64,000 nucleotides of DNA from Datnioides undecimradiatus. Its lineage: Eukaryota > Chordata > Actinopteri > Lobotiformes > Datnioididae. The position numbers were made by a program, and so were the translations under genes. Each line of letters starts with the position of its first letter. Positions within the stretch are counted from its first letter, which is position 1. This document shows, one piece after another, positions 40,601 to 49,650 of the stretch. The notes below the pieces were generated by a model that saw only the letters and a program-made list of their open reading frames with translations, had not been told where the DNA came from and searched no databases. Where the stretch lies: positions 8,866,332 through 8,930,331 of the forward strand of contig WARS01000029.1 of assembly GCA_008933995.1 (NCBI GenBank), given 5' to 3'.

Positions 40601-41214
40601 TCTCTCAACAGTGTGAAAGGCTTGTGGAGAGCTGACCAGCCAGGATTAGTGCTCTACTGCTCTACTGCTAATGGCAGGACTACATTCATTTGATGATATG
40701 ATGGTTTACTTATTTTTTGTTCAGTTTTTAACACATTCTTTGTTATTTCTTAACTCTGATACTGACAATGGAGAGAACTGACATGTTGAAACTATCAAGA
40801 ATTTAGTTTTGTTATTTTTTTCTTAACAATACACAAAAAATTAATCATTTTCATTTGTTTGCGTCTGCATTTGTCTGATGCAGCCACACCTTTTGCAACA
40901 CAAAAAAAGATTTTTCCACAAATATTTCATGATAATATTTGGGATTGTGTAAAATTTTTAGGGTGTCCAAAAACATTTTTCCACCACTGTAATTGTTAAA
41001 AGTGCAGTTTGAGTTGGAGTTTGCTGTTTGAGCTTTTTGTGTTTGAAACACCTCTTGGGTTTTCTTAAAAAACACTGTGTCAGCTTCCCAGATAAACACA
41101 GCTCAATCTTCTCCCATCGGGTTAAAGGCTTATGCTGTGCAGTATGTCGACTAAGCCGCGTGTTGTCTCTGCCGCCAGGAAACTCTCCTTAAGATCGACT
41201 TGGATGGTGAATGA
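25032..41214 (+). CDS. CD320-position LDL-receptor-family receptor with YWTD propeller (12 exons)
   Basis: Exons 25032-25092, 28741-29112, 31682-31801, 32073-32192, 33354-33525, 35856-36071, 36708-36826, 37079-37218, 38411-38552, 38715-38921, 39652-39812 and 41179-41214 join into 1866 nt, or 621 residues. Order: signal peptide ([20 protein letters not shown]), LDLa modules at 25-59, 62-97 and 110-144, EGF modules at 145-184 and 185-224, a YWTD propeller at about 225-487, a third EGF lacking its last two cysteines, a transmembrane helix at about 550-571 and a 50-residue tail without NPxY. This is the LDLR/VLDLR plan with few LDLa modules. Position next to ndufa7 and the tail pattern R-RP...KES..L point to orthology with mammalian CD320, the transcobalamin-B12 receptor. 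An Lrp13-type or other fish LDLR relative is the alternative. The ligand is unknown. The last intron is read as GC-AG. Confidence 0.8.
25984..26116 (+). pseudogene. decayed LDLa exon in receptor intron 1
   Basis: The stretch is bounded by an AG acceptor (25982-25983) and a GTGAGT donor at 26117, as for a phase 1-1 LDLa exon. Six cysteine codons stand at 26010, 26035, 26049, 26069, 26086 and 26113, separated by 22, 11, 17, 14 and 24 nt. An LDLa module with typical spacing would give about 21, 12, 18, 15 and 24. Fragments in different frames read EFRCST..VIPRLSV and EDGSDN, the LDLa signature. The length is 133 nt (not a multiple of three after phase) and stops occur in every frame, so it cannot be a working exon. 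Confidence 0.7.
28591..28644. repeat. (CT)n microsatellite
   Basis: About 27 uninterrupted CT units, ending about 95 bases before receptor exon 2. Confidence 0.95.
28741..29112 (+). other. receptor exon 2: three LDLa modules in one exon
   Basis: One exon encodes three tandem LDLa modules in phase 1-1. Modules 1 and 3 have the calcium-binding signature ([10 protein letters not shown] and [10 protein letters not shown]). The middle one runs from CTVFSC to ESRKLC, with six cysteines but a shortened first loop, no aromatic before Cys4, and DGRDE in place of DGSDE. LDLR itself encodes LA3-LA5 in one exon, so this exon may correspond to it. Confidence 0.88.
31682..32192 (+). other. receptor exons 3-4: paired EGF modules
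   Basis: Each exon is 120 nt, phase 1-1, and encodes one six-cysteine EGF. The first, [16 protein letters not shown] with [10 protein letters not shown], has the D-N-E calcium-binding start. The second, [15 protein letters not shown] with [10 protein letters not shown], matches EGF-B of the LDLR family. Together they are the fixed EGF pair ahead of the propeller in LDLR, VLDLR and LRP8. Confidence 0.88.
33354..38552 (+). other. receptor exons 5-9: YWTD beta-propeller
   Basis: Five exons encode the propeller. Blade motifs seen in order are TLYWAR, LLYWTS, LLFWAQ, LLYWVD and FVYWSE, each followed by the usual I/V-x-R/N-x-x-L-x-G pattern (for example [16 protein letters not shown]). In LDLR this domain drives ligand release at endosomal pH and is needed for recycling. 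Mammalian CD320 has no such domain. Confidence 0.87.
39813..41178 (+). other. receptor intron 11, read as a GC-AG intron
   Basis: The donor is AAG|GCAAGA and the acceptor CCGCCAG|GAA. Joining them keeps frame (phase 0), adds [11 protein letters not shown] and ends in TGA at 41212-41214. GCAAG is the usual donor of the rare GC-AG class. If the exon is not spliced here, the frame stays open to TAA at 39937 and gives a different tail of 42 residues. Confidence 0.55.
40860..40996 (-). mobile_element. Tc1/mariner-like terminal fragment
   Basis: Read on the minus strand, the stretch begins tacagtggtggaaaaatg and continues with ttggacaccctaaaaa. This matches the terminal-inverted-repeat style of fish Tc1-like elements (CAGTGGTGG start next to TA). 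No transposase reading was seen, so it is a short non-autonomous copy or solo end. Confidence 0.5.
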
Positions 41215-43760
41215 AGGTGTGACACAGATGGCCAGCTGACTGTGTTTCACCTGATGCTGTCTCAAGCCCCGCAGTGACCTCAGAGCCGACAGGACAACAA
41301 GAAAACAAATCCAGCTGTTCAGCCTGTCATGTCCCAACGCCCTCTGGAGGTTTAACCCAATCAAGAAATGGCTCAGCGGTAAATATTCAGATGGGGAAAA
41401 TATTTTCAAACTGTCGCTTCAAATTTAAGAAGGATTAGTTTCAGTGTTAGGGCTTCAACAATTCTGCTTGGTTGTTAATGAGTTTATGTTCACTCTTTTA
41501 GCTGAGCGCAGCAGAGAATATCAGCATGGTTGAAGTGTTTATATTTTGCCTTACTTTTTGAACCCTGCTATTTTCCTCGACAGGTTACCAGTTTTGTTAC
41601 AATTCTGAGACAATCAGCTTAAGTGTGATCTGTTTAGATTTGAGATGAAACATTAGTTGATTTATTGAACAGTTGATTGACTGTTTTTCCTCTCTTCTGT
41701 GAAACAAAACTGAATGTATTTTGGTTTCATTTATTTATTTTTTTCACTATTTTCACAGACCAAATGATTCAACAAATGATAATTATAAGGAAGGTGGAGG
41801 AAGATGAATTGATCTTTGCAATCCCCAAAACTTAAGTTTTGCAGTATTAAGGTTGGTTTTTATGTTCATGCTTTTGCGCTCCACTGGTTTGTTGTTGTTT
41901 GTAACAGTAGCAGATGCATCAGCACCTTGTGAAAGTATGCTCTCTTGAGCCAAATGGACATTGGGATCGGATTATCCATTAAAGGAATGACAGTTCGCAG
42001 ACTGGATTATATGAATAGTTACACATCTTTTTAGGTGATAGTTAGATGAGAAAACTGATACCACTTGTATAACTGTGGGGTAAATATTATCCCTCAGCCA
42101 TCTTGGATCCCCTGTTGGTTGCATAACAACCACACTATGTTGACCAAGCCAAATAATAAAAGACATAAATGTTATAATAAGGTTTTTGTATCTATAAACC
42201 ACATTATACCTAGCATATAAATTGGTGAGCATCAGGTGTGCTGGTTGGTTTTGTTACGTTTGGACAGGGCCACGTTAACTATGTTGTCCTATGTTCAGAC
42301 TCTATGCTAAAGTAAGCTAAGCCAAGCTGAACTGGCTCTTGTTATTTACTCTTCTGATATAAGAGTGGTATCAATCTTATCTAACTTAACTTTATGTAAT
42401 AAAGCAAATGACTGTTTTTCCCAAAACTTAACTGGTCTACAAAAAAAGCAATATATTTTGAATATAAAAATCTGACCTTTCTCAGTAAAGACCTGGTATG
42501 GTTTCTGGGAACTTCAGTCCACATGAACGTACTCTCTGTTTTCCCCTCACTGAATCTGTTGTACTTTATCTGCCAACAAGTGGAAAAGGTACAGACATCC
42601 TCTTTGCTTACTAAACTACTGTTTTTTTTGACTCCTTCCAACATATCTGTGGCATGTTCTCTTGGTGATGAAGTGATCTGGCAGTGAAACATAGCTTTCA
42701 GTTCATTTTTTTACTGTAGTATTTGTTGTCATAGCAGTCCTCATCACTTATTTGCATTTTTGCTAAGAATTAGATAAGAAGATTGTTGCCAATTTCACAT
42801 ACGCACAATAAATATCAATCTTAGCTTAGCACAGAAGCTGGAAACAAGGAAACATATAGTCAGTTGCCTTGTAAGGTCATGGTGACAACAAGACTCCAGG
42901 AAGTCGGTGCACTCTTTAATGGTCCAGCACAAAACTCCCTGTAAAAACCACAAAGTACACAACCCTTATTTACACTGAGGCTTTTGCACAGATTAAATAA
43001 CAAGATACAGTGTGATAAGTTATCAGTGAGCATGAAAGGTGCTTGTAGGGAGTGGTTTGGACAGAGCCACACGAGCTATGTCCCCCTGTTTACAGTCTTT
43101 ATGATATGTGAGGCTGAGCAGCCTCAAGCTGTAGCTTCATATTCACTGTACAGACATGAGAGTGGCATCAATTTTCTTTTATAAATGAAAGAAAGCATAT
43201 TTTCCAAAGTGTCAAAGTATTAATTTAAGAAAAGATTGGTACAAGTACTAATGCTTGACAAAAAATTCAGGGTTAAAGCCGAGTTTGCTCATTGGTAATA
43301 ATACTGTACTATAGTTGATGAAACTGATGTCGGTTAAGAGGCAAAGAGGTTTTCTTGAGTCTGGTATTTTGATGCTACACTGGGAACAAATATGTTATGT
43401 TTTGTTAACTCTCTCGTTTGCTCTTGTGGATGCAGATTTTGGTTAGTGTTGGAGTGAGTGTTTGGTTGACGGACCTGCCTTGTTTCAGTCCTTTTTGTGT
43501 TGTTTTTGTGTGTGATAGTCTCAAAGAAATGTATAAGTCTGATGGACCGATACAAAAACATCGGCCGTAATTGAGAGAGAATTCTGTACGTGTGCTCACA
43601 TTTTCCTCATGTTGAGTTGTGTGGCTGATATTTATTTTTAAGGAAGGTTTTTATTTATTTTTGGGCAGAATTACAGTTATTGTCATTCTGTATTTGCTTT
43701 TTGGATCAAAGTATTAGATGCTGAAAAAGAATCAAATAAAAGTAGTCTTTCTCATATAAC
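41215..43760 (+). other. receptor 3' UTR with two candidate poly(A) signals
   Basis: Noncoding sequence after the receptor stop. AATAAA occurs at 42398-42403 and 43735-43740. The second is followed by an imperfect tandem copy of a 19-base T-rich unit (43747-43787) and then by apparent intergenic sequence. Confidence 0.45.
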
Positions 43761-46537
43761 TGTGTCTTTCTCATATAACTGTGTCTTTATCTTTTTATTA
43801 CATGTTGAGTCCTCTCATCTCTCTGTCCATTATAACAATATAAAATCTCAGCGCGTCACATTGACATCTCTGTAGTTGATTAACCACAGTGTTAAGGTAT
43901 TCACTTAAGTCACTTAAGATCTGAATGTGTGCATAACAACGTCATGAGCCTGTGGGCTTTCTAACAAGTGAAACCTTGTGGAAGGTTGTGATGAACTGTC
44001 ATCATCCCTGTTTGTTTGGTTTTTTTGCTCTTTTCAAGCTAGAGGAAAGAAAATGACAGACCACAGCACAGTCAGTGAAGTTACTTGAATCAGCTCAGGT
44101 CAGCTGCAGATACTGCTAGGGCTCTGAGCGAGATGCTAAAATATCTTTAGGTTGTTTAGGTTGTAAGCATACTAATATGTTCTTAACGTTAAACACACAG
44201 CATAGCTGGGGATGATAGCAATCTCATTAGATTTCCAGGTATTTGGCCATAAACAAAACTATTGATTAAATCGACAATTTGTCCTTATGACTGTTGTCCT
44301 CATTGATTGCACTTCCTCCCTAATGTATCAAACTTTGTTCCAGTTAGTTCCAGTTTATTTCACAGGAAAAGAGTAGACTTTGAGCTGCTGGTCGTACAAC
44401 GGGAAGGGATGGAATCAACAAAGTTCTACGGAATCTTTAACTGAGCACTGCAGATATCTGTACTAAAGTTTTTCAGGAGTCCATACAGCAGGTGTTATAT
44501 TATAGTGTTACAGGAACAGCCCAAAGTGTCAACCTGTTGGTGACGGTAGAGGAAAAGTGAGAAAGTCATCACAGTCAGTAGACTTCATTGTTTTCTGATT
44601 AAATTTTTTTCTCAGTGTTTTTGTGTTTATCAAATCTATCAGTCATTACTGTAATCTAATTTGCTGTACTGTTGACAGCAAATCTAATTGTCATGTCCTT
44701 TATTATCTTGACACACAGTCTGCAGGTTCTAGATTGAGTAATTTACAAACTGACCCCTACATTTCCTGTTTCTTGGCGCAGCTTTGCTGCCACTTTCGAT
44801 ACATCATCAGTGCAATAAGAGAACAGCTGGCAAGTGGAGGATGTAGTTTTATAGCATCCTCAAGTTTCAGGTAAAAGTTTTGGATTGTAAAAAACTGTAC
44901 ATGAGAGGAACAGTACCTTGTAAGCCTCTAGTAGATAATGGCACAGCTGACAGCTGTCAAAGCTTATAACACCTGTATTGGGGTTTTTTTGTTTTTAACA
45001 TGACCCTTCTGACTGTTTACAGAGTGCTTTGTTTTCCTTCTGTAATATGTGTTTATAGGTTACCATTAAATCTGGCCTGTTCGTCTTTCCCTTAAAGGTA
45101 TAATCTCGTAATTAGTTGTAAGGCTTGTCAAGTAGGTTAGCAGGAGAAGATCACACTTAGTCAATTAAGCTGAGAGAAATCACCTTCAAATGATTTCATA
45201 GGATCAAAAACAATGGTACTTTTTGGCTACTTTTAGTCTGATGTTGCTGACCTACCTTAGTTGTATGTGACATCTCAATTACAAAGCACTATAAAATTTG
45301 TATAGTGTGTTTTCATTCTAACACATTAAATACACATTTTACATCAGGAGTAGGCAAATAGCACACTATGGGTTTAATCTGGCCCTGCAACTGAACACAA
45401 AAAACAGTTTTTAAATTCAAATTTGTACATGCTCTCTCAAAAATCTACTACTAGATAATATCAATATGAGACTATGTCAATATGAGACTCATGTAAACCC
45501 TAATAAAGATATACCAGTTTATGAATAATCAATGCCTCATGTAAGGACAGACATGGCTACTAGATAAATAACACAGGTAAATAATATCATCTATTTGACT
45601 TAGATGTGCTGCTAACAATATCATTAGCAGAATTCATTTTCAGAATGAATATGCTTTTGTGACTCTGTTAGCACCGAGTGTGAGTGTGAGGTGTATGATA
45701 AATTTCATGAGGTTTCCTGAGAAAACAACCAGTTCAATTAAATAAATTTATTCTTAAATTACTTGAAATAACTGGACATGAAATAAACAGAAATGGTCCC
45801 TTATTGAACATCAGTGACAACTGCTGTATGTAATGTACAGATATACAATATTATATATTTCATACAAAATTGGATTTAAAACCAAATTGCTACAGACAGT
45901 GGGGAGCTGCAAAGCACAAATCTAAATTTCCACTCCTCTTTACAAATGTATACTCTCCTTTTAAGGTTTATTTAGAATAATTTCTAAGGGGAGGTTCAGA
46001 GTTATGAAAATGGTATAAGTAAATGAAAGACAGGAATATTAATTGGGTCATTTAAAAGCTGAATAAGTATAACTGCAAATTCATAAGGTCTTTGACTGCC
46101 CTTTGTCTCGTCACTTCAAAATCCCTAAATCAACTTTGTTTTCTAATCCCGCCTCCCCACCTAAATTTACAACTGCTTAAGGAAACTTGGAAAGGCACCA
46201 ATGGGATTAAATGGGTGACATCCCTGCTGCTTGCCCTTGATCTCCTAGTCTGATGTATCGAATGTCTATGTGTTGTCTCACAGTAACAGTCAGAGAGGGG
46301 AATATCTTTCTCTGGATTCTCTGGACAACAATGCCAGCCACAACTGACCCACAAAAACAGGATGAGCTGCTATTCAACAGGATGTCACTTCCAAAACGAG
46401 CAGACACATTCTTTCTGATGGCTTAGCAGGAGACAGCGTGTTGCTAGAATCATTTTCCTGGAGTGTTTCCTGTCATGCTTTTTTTCTTTCAATTTTGCTT
46501 CTTTGACTTCCTGCTTTGAACCACAGTTGGCTTCACT
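43761..46537. other. receptor to kcnv2 intergenic and 5' region
   Basis: About 2.8 kb without a supported gene. A strong polypyrimidine tract ending in ccacag (46521-46526), twelve bases before the kcnv2 ATG, suggests a spliced 5' UTR. Two CRX-type motifs lie at 46144 and 46204. Short open frames do not resemble known proteins. Confidence 0.55.
46144..46209 (+). promoter_or_regulatory. kcnv2: two CRX/OTX-type motifs upstream of kcnv2
   Basis: TAATCC at 46144-46149 and its reverse complement GGATTA at 46204-46209, both within 400 bases of the coding start. KCNV2 is a photoreceptor gene in mammals and CRX/OTX factors bind these cores. Six-base motifs are common by chance, so this is only suggestive. 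Confidence 0.25.
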
Positions 46538-48845
46538 ATGGCTTCAGTGAATGTTCAGCTGCAGAGATGTTTGCAAAACCGTCGCTCAACTGTCAACTGT
46601 CTGCCAAAGGGTGCTGAAGACAACAAAACATTCCCATTTTCTCAGGAGAAAACAGTGAAAGCATGGAGATCGCTGGAGAATCTGGATAGTCCTGTCTTTA
46701 AAGCAGAACACTCCAAAGCAGAGGACAGACCAGAACGCCAACACAGCATCCACATTAATGTCGGAGGGAAAGTATTTCATATCCCGAAACAGTGTGCTAT
46801 TAAGTATCCCCAAACCCGAATAGGCTCATTGGCCCTGTGCAGGGACAAAGCAAAGCTCCTCAAGCTGTGCGACGACTACTCTGTACAGAAGAATGAATTC
46901 TTCTTTGACCGTGACCCTGCTTTCTTTCACCATATTTTCCATTTCTACACAAGCGGAGTGCTGTGGGTCATACGGGAAATGTGCCCCATCAACTTTGAGG
47001 AGGAGATTGCATACTGGGGCCTGAGCCTGAAGGACACCCAGCTCTGCTGCTGGATGATGTTTGAGGAGAAGGTCGATGAGGTGCGAGACAACCTGAAGGT
47101 GGAAAGAGAGCTGATGGCTGAGATTGAGGTAAAGTATGACAATGAGCATTTCAAGGACATGATGTTTGGGAATATACGGAAGACTCTGTGGAACATCGTG
47201 GAGGATCCATTTTCCTCATGTCTGGCAAAGGCTTTCACTGTGATCTCCAACCTTTTTGTGCTCTTCTCCATTGTCGCAATGGCCCTCAATACTGTGGAGG
47301 AACTTCAAACATACAGAATCAAAGACAAAACGCACATGGAATGGGTGGAGATCATCACCATTGTGTTCTTTACTTTTGAATATTTAATTCGCCTTGTCAC
47401 CACTCCTAACATCAAACTATTTTTGAGGAGTGGACTGAACTTCGTGGACATGGTGGCAGTCATGCCTTATTTCATCCAGATCGTCTTTGAAGCCTTTAGT
47501 AACACTAAAGACATAAATGCACAGGTAGACCTCAGCGCCATGGCTCGGGTTAGCAAGGTCAGCCACGTCCTCAAAGTCATCAAGCTGCTGCGGATCTTTC
47601 GGATTTTAAAACTGGCCCGACACTCAACTGGAATGAGAGCTTTTGGGTTCACTCTGCGGCAGTGTTACCAGCAGACCTGTTGCATTTTCCTTTTCATTGC
47701 CATGGGAATCTTCACTTTCTCCGCTCTCCTTCATTCAGCCGAGAAGGAAACTGAAGGGTCTCCTATCAGCAGTATCCCATATGCATGGTGGTGGGCTGCA
47801 GTGAGTATCAGTAGCCAAACATCTCAATGTCATTCTCCAGCTTTTCCTAATCTACAAACATCTGCCCTTCACCCTTCTTCTTATCCTGAGAGATGTCAAC
47901 TGTTATTTCCCAAAATTTACTCTGCTCCTGCTAGACAAAATATATGTGAATGCATTTGTGAATGCAAAATATATGTGAATGCATGTGTTTGAGGTGCTTC
48001 TTGTCCCCAGAGTTGTCCAATCTGACACCAGGGCAAAATCAAGAGGATCATGGAAATATTATCCATGGTCTCACCCAGGACTAAGTTTATATCAGGCCTT
48101 CTCTTGCTGACAATGGTTTTCGATATTCAAAACCAGTTCGCCTGTTTGTTACCAGTCATTACAGTTGGCAGTTTGCAACTCTATGTTATGAAACTCTGCA
48201 TCTCGATAGCTCTGAACCGAGCCACTGGCACAAAAATTACAAATAGCTCACTTGAAACTGGCAGCTGCATGAGACTATTTTACCTACCGTGTGTAGCATT
48301 ATTTGTGATGTACTAAGTCCAGCTGGAGGCAGAAAGGCGATGTTTCCTTTTAACTGCACCAGCCAGTACAGAGGTTCAACCGGTCTCAACTGGGCAAAGG
48401 GAATTGTCTTACCAATTTGCAAAGCCTTTTCATTGGCCAACAGGGGCTCTAACTCACGTTTAAACTAGTTCACTTTTACTCATCATCATGAAGAATCATG
48501 TTATAATTAAGAAAATATTAATGAATTCTGAATAATATGAGACTGTTCACTTTTCTGTCTTAGGTCAGCATCTCCACTGTTGGTTATGGGGATGTGGTTC
48601 CAGTAACAATCCTTGGCCGCATTGTGGCCTTTGGCTGCATCTCATTTGGAATCATCCTCAATGGCATGCCGATCTCTTTCCTCTTCAACAAGTTCTCTGA
48701 TTATTATGCCAAGCTAAAAGCCCAGGAGTACAACGCTACTCTAGTGCAGCGGCGCTTTCAGCTCAAGAAGCGCCTCCGACGCAAAATGGACATGTGCTTT
48801 CATCCAACGGAGGAAGACAATAGTACAGAGAGCCACTGCGAGTGA
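46538..48845 (+). CDS. kcnv2: electrically silent potassium-channel subunit Kv8.2-like
   Basis: Two coding exons, 46538-47800 and 48564-48845, join in phase 0 into 514 residues. The T1 domain starts at [10 protein letters not shown] (73) and includes [11 protein letters not shown]1 is near 230-250 ([20 protein letters not shown]), S4 near 336-361 ([20 protein letters not shown]), the selectivity filter TVGYGD at 426-431, and S6 ends ILNGMPIS, without the second proline of the PxP gate, as in silent subunits. [19 protein letters not shown] and [10 protein letters not shown], and the intron placed just before the filter, match KCNV2 as I recall it. Such subunits do not form channels alone; they join Kv2 subunits in photoreceptor inner segments and shape I(Kx). 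A poly(A) signal lies at 49624-49629. Teleosts have more than one kcnv2, and which copy this is remains open. Confidence 0.85.
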
Positions 48846-49650
48846 CTACTTTGAGTGAATCTTAAAATGTTGTGTGTTGATTTAGGGGCTGTCTTAAGAA
48901 GGTGTTGCTTGGTAAACCTGAAACTGAGTCTTAATGCACCCAATGTTTCAATATATCAATATGCACTCGTGTTTCCTATTAATTCAGTCATGCATGTTAC
49001 CTTAAGATTTTCTAATTGGAGCAGGAAAATGACTTGCATTAAACCTCTGGCTGGTATTGACCTGTAAACACACCTGTCCATGTGCAGAGACTCTTTGTTA
49101 CAGTGAAAAACCAACTGTTGTCATCAGTCAATTGTTTTTATAATTTATTGGAGTTAGCTTGCCTCGCTTCTCCTGTTAATATTCTTGTTGTAATATTTTG
49201 CCAAGTTTCTACATGAAGATAAATTAAACTGAGAACACTGGACATCATGCATTGACATCTTATTACTACTATTACGTCCTCTGACAACCGTGCATTATAA
49301 GATCCTCTCTGCTCAGATTTGCAATAGCATGTCTAAATATAAGATTGGATTGATGGATTTGGAGACATTTTCTGTCAAATTCTGTTTATTCCAGATAATT
49401 TATGTACATATTTGTGTAAAACAGTCAAAGCCAAAAGTTGAAATTTAGAAAATATGATTATTTTCTCTGCAAAGTGAAATGAGAGGATCTGAAGATACAA
49501 CCAACAGTTAGCTTAATCAGGTGGTTTCTCCCTCTGTCTAGTCAGAGTTTATGCTAAGCTAATCAGCTGCTTTAGCATGTATGTGAGTGGTGTCTTCTCA
49601 CCTAACTGCTTTCTTAATATACAAATAAATTAAATTGATATTGATTATAG
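48846..49650 (+). other. kcnv2: kcnv2 3' UTR
   Basis: AT-rich noncoding sequence after the kcnv2 stop, with an AATAAA hexamer at 49624-49629 as the likely poly(A) signal. No coding feature. Confidence 0.5.

Noticed and set aside
25032..41214. Calling the receptor ldlr, vldlr or lrp8
   Set aside because: Too few LDLa modules, no O-glycan-rich long stalk, no NPxY in the tail, and position next to ndufa7 fits CD320 better.
46538..47992. Single-exon 484-residue kcnv2 reading
   Set aside because: It runs past a clear GTGAGT donor into intron sequence; the joined two-exon form restores the filter and S6.
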